DNA from: Coxiellaceae bacterium
GTDB lineage: Bacteria > Pseudomonadota > Gammaproteobacteria > Coxiellales > Coxiellaceae
Direction of reading: 5' to 3'
Length of the DNA: 61,786 nucleotides
Assembly: GCA_029212925.1 (NCBI GenBank)
Contig: JARGOB010000016.1
Coordinates: 1-61,786, forward strand
A program made the translations under genes and the position numbers. This document shows positions 56,088 to 61,786 of the stretch, piece by piece. Below the pieces are notes generated by a model. It had not been told where the DNA came from, did not search any database, and worked only from the letters and a program-made list of their open reading frames with translations. Position 1 is the stretch's first letter, and each line of letters begins with the position of its first letter.

Positions 56088-56552
56088 ATGAATATGAAAT
56101 GGCAATGGCAGACATTTGAATCTCTGACAAATCAACAGCTTTATCAATTGTTGCAGCTGCGTTCGGCAGTATTTGTGGTAGAGCAGCAGTGTGTTTATCA
56201 AGATGTTGATGGAGTTGATCAGCAAAGCTGGCATTTGTTGGGTTATGATGGCGAGCAGTTAGTCGGTTATCTTCGCGTTTTTATTAATAATAATCAATCG
56301 GTTATAGGAAGGATTGTAACGGCTGACTGTCGTCGTGGTACCGGCTTGGGTAAAGAAATGATGCAGCAGGCGATGGATTATATCCAATTGCATAATGATC
56401 GCTTTCCCCAGAAAATTTATTTAATGGCGCAGCATTATTTAGAAAACTTCTACCAATCTTTTGGTTTTGAGACCAGCAGTGACCCGTTCGATGAAGACGG
56501 TATCCCGCATATCGATATGATTTATAGCCTGGAAGTAAGCGATGGCGAGTAA
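56088..56552 (+). CDS. GNAT acetyltransferase, ElaA-like
   Basis: 154 residues from ATG 56088; ATG 56094 is equally possible. ElaA features: LYQLLQLRSAVFVVEQQCVYQDVDGVDQ, GYLRVF, the acetyl-CoA loop VTADCRRGTGLGKEMM and YLENFYQSFGFE. Its last 11 bp overlap the next gene, indicating coupling with the downstream operon. Confidence 0.85.
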   Translation: MNMKWQWQTFESLTNQQLYQLLQLRSAVFVVEQQCVYQDVDGVDQQSWHLLGYDGEQLVGYLRVFINNNQSVIGRIVTADCRRGTGLGKEMMQQAMDYIQLHNDRFPQKIYLMAQHYLENFYQSFGFETSSDPFDEDGIPHIDMIYSLEVSDGE

Positions 56553-57243
56553 CGTAACAGCAATGCCCCATTCGGCACGTATGCAATTAACTGCTGTGAG
56601 CTTAGCTAAAGGGTCTTATACCGTATTAAATGAAGGATTGTTTTGGCGAGTAGAGGCGACCTATGTTGCTGAAGATAAAAAAACTAAAGCAACACCGTTA
56701 CCTGAAAGTTTTACTTCACGTGATGCACAACCGTTATTTGTTGTGCCGCCGGGGGTGTATCGCTTAACGCTTGAGCACGATGAGCTAGGTGATAAAACTG
56801 TTAGTAATATCCGATTATTGGCCGGCACATTGACCGATGAAGTGATTTATTTAGGTGAGGTCGATATTGATGATTCAGAAGAGAATTTTCACCTTAATGA
56901 TGATGATGAGTTTGACCCTAATCGAGAATACGACAGGCGTTTAGCTGATCGACAAAACGAAGAAAAGTACGGCGATATGGCTGCCGAGATTCGTCAGCCA
57001 AATATCTTAGGTGAGGAAGCTGGCTTTGAACAAGCGGCTGAAGTGGCGGCGCAATCGGGGATTCAATCACACCCGTTAATTGGCAATAGCCCACAATTTG
57101 ATGGTACCGATGCCAAGATGAATCCGGTGACGGATAATAATGTACATGCCGCTGAAGCACAAAAAGACCCCGAATTACGCCCCGGTGCTCAGCCGCAACC
57201 AGGACCGAATTCATCGCCACAATTTAGACCGGGTGGAATGTAA
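56542..57243 (+). CDS. Unknown protein, 233 aa, disordered C-terminus
   Basis: No family recognised. The first 115 residues form a beta-rich region (GLFWRVEATYV, FVVPPGVYRLTLEHDELG); then comes an acidic stretch (DIDDSEENFHLNDDDEFD) and a Pro/Gln-rich tail (RPGAQPQPGPNSSPQ). No signal peptide. It begins inside the ElaA-like gene and ends 2 bp before the AnkH-like gene, so it is translated with that predicted effector and may be its partner or another secreted protein. Confidence 0.65.
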   Translation: MASNVTAMPHSARMQLTAVSLAKGSYTVLNEGLFWRVEATYVAEDKKTKATPLPESFTSRDAQPLFVVPPGVYRLTLEHDELGDKTVSNIRLLAGTLTDEVIYLGEVDIDDSEENFHLNDDDEFDPNREYDRRLADRQNEEKYGDMAAEIRQPNILGEEAGFEQAAEVAAQSGIQSHPLIGNSPQFDGTDAKMNPVTDNNVHAAEAQKDPELRPGAQPQPGPNSSPQFRPGGM

Positions 57244-57245
57244 CC

Positions 57246-58649
57246 ATGAGTTTAGCCAATGCGATTATATCCGGAGACACACAGCTTGCCGCACGTTATC
57301 TACAAGCCGGTGCGCCACTGAATGAGCTCGATGAATACGGTTATCCCCCGATCATTGAGGCGACCATCGCCGATGATGTGAACATGGCCGAGTTTTTAAT
57401 CGGCTATCACCCGAATGTTAATCAACAAGATTTGACGGGTGGCACGGCACTGCATTGGGCGGCAGAAAATGCCAATATTAAAATGTGCGAACTGTTATTA
57501 ACCAACGGTGCCAACCCTAATGCATATACTACGGCCAGTGAGCCGGTACTGGTGAAACCGTATTTGCGTGAACAGCGTGAAGTGATGATGCTACTGCGTG
57601 AACGCGGTGCTAGTTTGCAATTCGCGCAAGACTTTGTGAATGCTAAACTATTAGGCCATCGTTATGATTTAGTTGGGCAAGTGGATATCGTTGATGCCGA
57701 TGAGAAATTTACTGAAGTCGATTTCGAAGGTTTCTTTTTGGAATCCAGCTTGGATATTATTCGTCAATCGCTGCAAGATCATCAGCGTAATTTTGCTGCC
57801 AAACATTTACGTGAGCATTTTGATCGCGTCAGTATAGTGATTGATGCGTTGTCTCGTGCACGTGAATTGATTCGCTATCAACATTATCAAACCCAAGCGG
57901 CGAATCACGCGATTCAAATCAAACGCCTGATTAATCATGATTTAGTTATTATCCCCGTGGGTTATCAAGGTCATGCGATTACCTTGGTTAAATACGGTAA
58001 CTATTTAGCGATATGCAATCGTCGCCGTGTGAATGCCTTTGCCGACCATTTAGCGATTGGCCGCATGGGTCGGCCAAATTTATTTAATTATGACTTGATA
58101 AAAAAGTGCTTATATGAAAAAAGCAGCGCACATTTTATCGAAACCCAATTACCTGCTTTGCTAGACTTGCAACCGGTGACACGCTTAATGTTAAAGCGCC
58201 AAATCAGTGGTAACTGTTCGTGGGCTAATGTTGAAGCAGCGATTCCTTTGTCGTTGTTTTATCTGACACAGAACATGAACGAAAAGATGCCGCCTATTAT
58301 TGCGCGTGATCATCCTGCGATTAAATTTTATCGTCAATGGGAAGAGTGGGACAAAGATCGCGCCTTGCAGTTTTGTATGCAAGATTTCCATCAAGCCAGT
58401 CCAGCACGTAAAGCGTCCAAGGCAGCACAAATGGCTGCGGTGCTATTTCAACGTTGTGGTGCGAAATATCAAAAAGATATTCAGCGTGCCAAAAGAATTA
58501 TAAAGTTGTTAAAAGATACTGAGTATGACTACGTGATTTCAAATTATATACAAAGCTATAGTCAATTAAAGCGTACTAATGCTGGTAAGAATTTATTAAA
58601 ATTATTAGACTTAAAGGATGACCCGTTCGCGGGTGATGAAGCACTATGA
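57246..58649 (+). CDS. Ankyrin-repeat protein, AnkH/LegA3-like Dot/Icm effector candidate
   Basis: 467 residues, the size of Legionella AnkH. Residues 1 to about 130 hold ankyrin repeats (YGYPPIIEATIADDVNMAEFL, GGTALHWAAENANIKMCELLL). The C-terminal part has a cysteine-protease-like pair: His243 in GYQGHAITLVKYG and Cys324 in QISGNCSWANVE; both motif styles are known from AnkH-type and related ankyrin effectors. No signal peptide. The stop overlaps the next start (ATGA). A type IV secretion substrate role is inferred from family resemblance. Confidence 0.75.
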   Translation: MSLANAIISGDTQLAARYLQAGAPLNELDEYGYPPIIEATIADDVNMAEFLIGYHPNVNQQDLTGGTALHWAAENANIKMCELLLTNGANPNAYTTASEPVLVKPYLREQREVMMLLRERGASLQFAQDFVNAKLLGHRYDLVGQVDIVDADEKFTEVDFEGFFLESSLDIIRQSLQDHQRNFAAKHLREHFDRVSIVIDALSRARELIRYQHYQTQAANHAIQIKRLINHDLVIIPVGYQGHAITLVKYGNYLAICNRRRVNAFADHLAIGRMGRPNLFNYDLIKKCLYEKSSAHFIETQLPALLDLQPVTRLMLKRQISGNCSWANVEAAIPLSLFYLTQNMNEKMPPIIARDHPAIKFYRQWEEWDKDRALQFCMQDFHQASPARKASKAAQMAAVLFQRCGAKYQKDIQRAKRIIKLLKDTEYDYVISNYIQSYSQLKRTNAGKNLLKLLDLKDDPFAGDEAL

Positions 58650-59515
58650 AAATACTATTAACCGTTTTACTGTCGTTAACCTTTAGCGTTCTGTCTGCCA
58701 ATCCAGTGTTGCCCGGCAAATACCAAATGCATAATGTAGTCTCGGCGGATTTTAAGCATTTGGTCGATCAGGTGCATCAACAATACGGCAAAGACATGTT
58801 GTTAGTGTTTGATGATGACAATACTCTCGAGACTACTGATAAAAAACATTATGGCTATTTGGGTAGTGCTACTTGGTATAGCTGGCAAAGTGATTTATTA
58901 AAAAATCATCCGAATTCAAAGCAATTGATGGCGCACAGTGTGTCAGAGTTATTAACTGAACAGCGCTTTTTATTTGGCGTTATCCCCATGCAGCCGACAG
59001 AGCATCAGTTGGTGCACATGATTGATCGGTTTGAAAAACAAAATATACCGGTATTGGTTGAAACCGCGCGTGGTCCGGAAATGGCGCAGGCAACACAGAG
59101 CAGTTTGCAGCAAGCGCATTTGCATTTTACTTATCATGCAAAGACCGTTTTTCCAGTGTTTAAACCCAGTGATCGTTTGTGTCAGGTCAGTGCGTCAGGC
59201 CGCGATGCCAGCTTGGATCGCGCTGTGTATTATGTCTCTGGTCAGAATAAAGGTGAGATGCTCGATTGTTTATTTGTGCGATTAGGTCAATACCCTAAAG
59301 CGATTGTATTTGTAGATGACACCAACCACAATGATCAAGATGTTTATAGCTATTTCCAGCAACACTACCCTAATATAAAAATATTTACTGTTACTGACAA
59401 TCATATGCAATCAGTGGTCAATCATTTTGGTGCAAAACAAAAACGTCAAGCGTGGCAGCGATGGCAACAATTGCAGCCTCAGTATCAGCAATGGTTAAGT
59501 GACGAATTGACTTAG
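58646..59515 (+). CDS. DUF2608 HAD-like exported protein
   Basis: 289 residues. Signal peptide MKILLTVLLSLTFSVLSA, then HAD phosphatase motifs: LLVFDDDNTLETT (motif I DxDxT), VLVETARG (motif II position), NKGEMLDC (motif III Lys) and VFVDDTNHNDQD (motif IV). DUF2608 proteins are characteristic of Legionella, Coxiella and chlamydia-like bacteria. Coupled to the AnkH-like gene by a 4-bp overlap. Probable periplasmic phosphohydrolase. Confidence 0.82.
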   Translation: MKILLTVLLSLTFSVLSANPVLPGKYQMHNVVSADFKHLVDQVHQQYGKDMLLVFDDDNTLETTDKKHYGYLGSATWYSWQSDLLKNHPNSKQLMAHSVSELLTEQRFLFGVIPMQPTEHQLVHMIDRFEKQNIPVLVETARGPEMAQATQSSLQQAHLHFTYHAKTVFPVFKPSDRLCQVSASGRDASLDRAVYYVSGQNKGEMLDCLFVRLGQYPKAIVFVDDTNHNDQDVYSYFQQHYPNIKIFTVTDNHMQSVVNHFGAKQKRQAWQRWQQLQPQYQQWLSDELT

Positions 59516-59615
59516 CTTTAAGCACACCTTAATGTTTTATCAAGCTTTTGTCCCCCTCTTTCTAAATAATGTTGTTATAATCCTGTGTTGCTTAACAATG
59601 TAGGGTGTGGGGATT

Positions 59616-60545
59616 ATGAGGCAGACCGAAATAGAGGTGGCTAAAGCTAAGTTAAAAGAGGCGTATTCAGATTTACTGTTTTCATCGGAAGGCCACGAAA
59701 AAATTGCTGCTACACAGGTGTTGGTAGGGGCACAAGTTGAACTTGCGCAGTGCTTGCTTGGTGCAAGTGATTTTGATTTATCAAGGTCGATCGCAATGGT
59801 ATCAGCGGATAGTGGTAGGACAGTATATACAGGTTCAGTGAATAATTGGATTGCAGAAAAAAATACAGCGTTAAAAGCCGCAATAAAAAGATTGGCGCCG
59901 GCTGAGGTGCAGATCGCTTTGCAGCAAGGTGCTTCACCTTTTGCGGTTCATCCATGTGCAGATGTCAGTACGATTGCAGCCAAACAGATTAATTTTTTAT
60001 TACAGCAGCACAAAGAATTATTATTAGCTGATTATAAAGCGCGTCTTAGTGCTATATTGCCGCACCTAAAAGCACTGACGAATCATCATATAGAGCCTGG
60101 TATCAAGCAGCTTGAAAGATTTATTGATGAGGTAAAGGCAGATGATGTGCCAACTTTTTGTATCGAGGCTTTAGGATTACACTTTTTTATTGATGAGTCA
60201 CACAAGGTAAAAGACGCTGCAGGTAAGGTGGTGGCGCGCGATGATTGGCCGAGAGTTATAAAATTTGTTGCTCTTCTAGGAGAAAAAGTGGCTGCGCATA
60301 ATTTTGCTCAGGCAACTCATCCGTTATTAGCCGATGGCAGCCTACGCCTTGATAGCCAGCAAGCCATTTGGCATGACTGCTTGGCTAAGATTCCCAGTAA
60401 AGGGGAGTCGCTGAACGAGATTAAAAGGCATCAAGCGGCAGTTGTGGCAAACATATGGCGTCGTCGATCAAGTGGTTTATCAGTTGGCTCTGGCGCTGCA
60501 TCAGTATCTGCTTCTGAAGTAGCGTTACCGGTTATGCGGCCGTAA
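59616..60545 (+). CDS. Unknown protein, 309 aa
   Basis: Starts at ATG 59616 (MRQTEIEVAKAKLKEAYS) with GGGG upstream; a GTG at 59607 is possible. Mostly helical, soluble, without signal or membrane segments; C-terminal Ser/Ala-rich tail (SGLSVGSGAASVSASEVALP) that could resemble a type IV secretion tail. No family recognised. 100 bp separate it from the DUF2608 gene, so it may be transcribed alone. Confidence 0.65.
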   Translation: MRQTEIEVAKAKLKEAYSDLLFSSEGHEKIAATQVLVGAQVELAQCLLGASDFDLSRSIAMVSADSGRTVYTGSVNNWIAEKNTALKAAIKRLAPAEVQIALQQGASPFAVHPCADVSTIAAKQINFLLQQHKELLLADYKARLSAILPHLKALTNHHIEPGIKQLERFIDEVKADDVPTFCIEALGLHFFIDESHKVKDAAGKVVARDDWPRVIKFVALLGEKVAAHNFAQATHPLLADGSLRLDSQQAIWHDCLAKIPSKGESLNEIKRHQAAVVANIWRRRSSGLSVGSGAASVSASEVALPVMRP

Positions 60546-60642
60546 CATTAAGTGACAACTGCGCGGTTAGCTATTCCCGCTGGGTGAAGCGGCTGTTATA
60601 ATGATACAACGCTGATCACAGTTAAACCAAAGGTGGAACCTT

Positions 60643-61497
60643 ATGCGCAACGCAAGAAGAATTTGCACAGCACTACTGACAGGATTATTACTAGTAGCTG
60701 CATTAACCGTATCAGCAGGTAAAATAGAACACGGCAAGCTTGGTCGACAATTATCCAAAGATCATGAGCGTATGCCAGCCAGTCGCGATCAAACGTTTCA
60801 GCTCAGCCCATTTTATGCCATCGTCGCCAATGGTAATATCGATTTATTTATCCATGGCAGCAAATCCTACCAAAGTGTCACCCTCGAAAATTACCACGAC
60901 TACGTAAACCGCGGTAAACAAACCAAACAAAAAGTGCCAGTGCTCTGGGTTGATAATGGTGTTTTATATATAGACAACGAAAAGTGGATGAATAAAGGTG
61001 AAACCATGCACATCGATGTCAATGTCAAAGACCTCAATGGCTTGTTCGTCACCGGGAATATCTTGGTGGTAGGTGATCATATAATAAGTAACGGCATGGC
61101 CATCGATGCTGATAGCACCCGCAATATACACCTCGATGGGAAAATGACCGTCAATTGGCTCAATTCACGCGGCAGTGGCAATATCGATATCGGCTGGATA
61201 CAAAGTCACCACATGCAAATGCTTGGCACCGGTTCAGGAATGATTCGTCTCGCCGGCGTGGCCCACGATATGCGCGTGCGACTCTACAATAAACAACAAT
61301 ACGCCGGTCAATACCTGCGTACCAACAATCTGATGATCGCAACCCGCGAACATTCAGATGCCAGCGTGTTTGCCAACAACACCCTCGAAACGTTTGCGTA
61401 TGATTGGAGTAATATCTTTTACTATACGACGCCGGGTTCGTTGAATCGCATGACTCTCCAGTCAGGCAATGTAATGCAAGCCGACTGGAGGTTGTAG
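60643..61497 (+). CDS. Exported GIN-domain (DUF2807-like) protein
   Basis: 284 residues. Signal peptide MRNARRICTALLTGLLLVAALTVSAG, then a right-handed beta-helix-type region typical of DUF2807: FYAIVANGNIDLFIHGSK, LNGLFVTGNILVVG, INSRGSGNIDIG-like (NSRGSGNIDIG) and LGTGSGMIRLAG. Codon usage looks more C-rich than its neighbours (many ATC, ACC, CTC), hinting at a different origin. Probably cell-envelope or surface-associated. Confidence 0.75.
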   Translation: MRNARRICTALLTGLLLVAALTVSAGKIEHGKLGRQLSKDHERMPASRDQTFQLSPFYAIVANGNIDLFIHGSKSYQSVTLENYHDYVNRGKQTKQKVPVLWVDNGVLYIDNEKWMNKGETMHIDVNVKDLNGLFVTGNILVVGDHIISNGMAIDADSTRNIHLDGKMTVNWLNSRGSGNIDIGWIQSHHMQMLGTGSGMIRLAGVAHDMRVRLYNKQQYAGQYLRTNNLMIATREHSDASVFANNTLETFAYDWSNIFYYTTPGSLNRMTLQSGNVMQADWRL

Positions 61498-61498
61498 C

Positions 61499-61624
61499 AC
61501 TTGAGCTTATTAGCGGACAATCTTGACTGAAATTAACAGTTAAAAAATCGTCAGTTATGTTCAATAAAACCCTCATTTTTAACTGTTAATTTCAGTCAAC
61601 CTTGTCGCACTTCTAAGCTCAAGT
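61499..61624. repeat. Long fold-back element
   Basis: A perfect 22-bp inverted repeat (61525-61546 and 61576-61597; GACTGAAATTAACAG...) around a 29-bp centre, extended by an outer pair beginning ACTTGAGCTTA at both ends. It starts 2 bp after the GIN gene stop, like the element behind lpxC. No coding potential; may act as a terminator for the gene before it. Confidence 0.7.
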
Positions 61625-61700
61625 AAATTTCATGCTGCAGGATGATTTTTCGTAATCTAAGTGTCCAACCTTGCCTCACTACTGAACGTTAAATGGAGAT

Positions 61701-61745
61701 ATGTCATCCCGGATAATCGGCGAAGTCGATTATCCGGGATCTACC
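61701..61745. repeat. GTCATCCCGG-type palindromic repeat
   Basis: TGTCATCCCGGATAATCGGC followed by GAAGTCGATTATCCGGGATC: an almost complete palindrome with arms CCCGGATAATCG/CGATTATCCGGG. No gene is seen between 61498 and the window end. Confidence 0.8.
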
Positions 61746-61786
61746 GTCTTGATAGTCAAGTATTTAAAGCTAAATTCCTTCACATT

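Overview
The window reads as a chromosomal segment of a gammaproteobacterium, most likely a Legionellales-type, host-associated or amoeba-associated lineage. The basis is the order ftsA-ftsZ-lpxC / dciA(DUF721)-secA / mutT / zapD / coaE-pilD-pilC-pilB-pilA, together with an AnkH/LegA3-like ankyrin protein, a DUF2608 HAD protein, RCC1-repeat proteins, a DHCR24-like sterol reductase and a sphingomyelinase-type hydrolase. The species cannot be named from sequence alone.

Layout. 1-8.1 kb: three tandem minus-strand paralogs encoding exported RCC1 beta-propeller proteins, the last running off the window. Two of them share a near-identical promoter. 8.4-11.9 kb: ftsA, ftsZ, lpxC. 11.9-15.8 kb: an insertion relative to the usual gene order, holding a fold-back repeat, a GIY-YIG nuclease gene bracketed by palindromic repeats, a small ORF with its own promoter and a 990-residue protein with PLP-enzyme-like motifs. 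16-28.1 kb: dciA, secA, a GHKL-ATPase-like protein with a basic tail, mutT, zapD, a GGDEF/EAL protein, a ggt remnant, coaE and the type IV pilus genes. 28.2-28.8 kb: tRNA-Thr(CGT), preceded by a duplicated tRNA 5' end with a hairpin-rich element and followed by about three copies of a 125-bp repeat.

28.9-39.4 kb: pirin, a MerR-controlled operon ending in a class A beta-lactamase, a ParB/sulfiredoxin-fold protein, MFS, CDF and MscS membrane proteins, a DHCR24-like FAD enzyme and an exported delta-60-type propeller. 39.6-45.7 kb: a tight six-gene operon (amidohydrolase, enoyl-CoA hydratase, SDR, acyl-AMP/CoA ligase, a second hydratase, thiolase) that resembles actinobacterial cou/phd hydroxycinnamate side-chain degradation. 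45.7-48.6 kb: a minus-strand set of RRM protein, alpha/beta hydrolase, MerR and GFA protein, then an APH(6)-type kinase gene broken by one amber codon.

48.7-61.8 kb: accessory and virulence-like genes. These include a sphingomyelinase-like EEP protein with an in-frame palindromic-repeat insertion, and a candidate lasso-peptide unit: a 52-residue precursor directly followed by an asparagine-synthetase-like macrolactam synthetase, without visible B or E genes. Next come an NSS transporter, an ElaA-type acetyltransferase, an operon with the AnkH-like and DUF2608 proteins, and a GIN-domain protein. Two dispersed repeat families (GTCATCCCGG- and GTCATTGCGAG-type) recur throughout. The most noteworthy new-system candidates are the orphan lasso-like pair and the GIY-YIG/palindrome unit.
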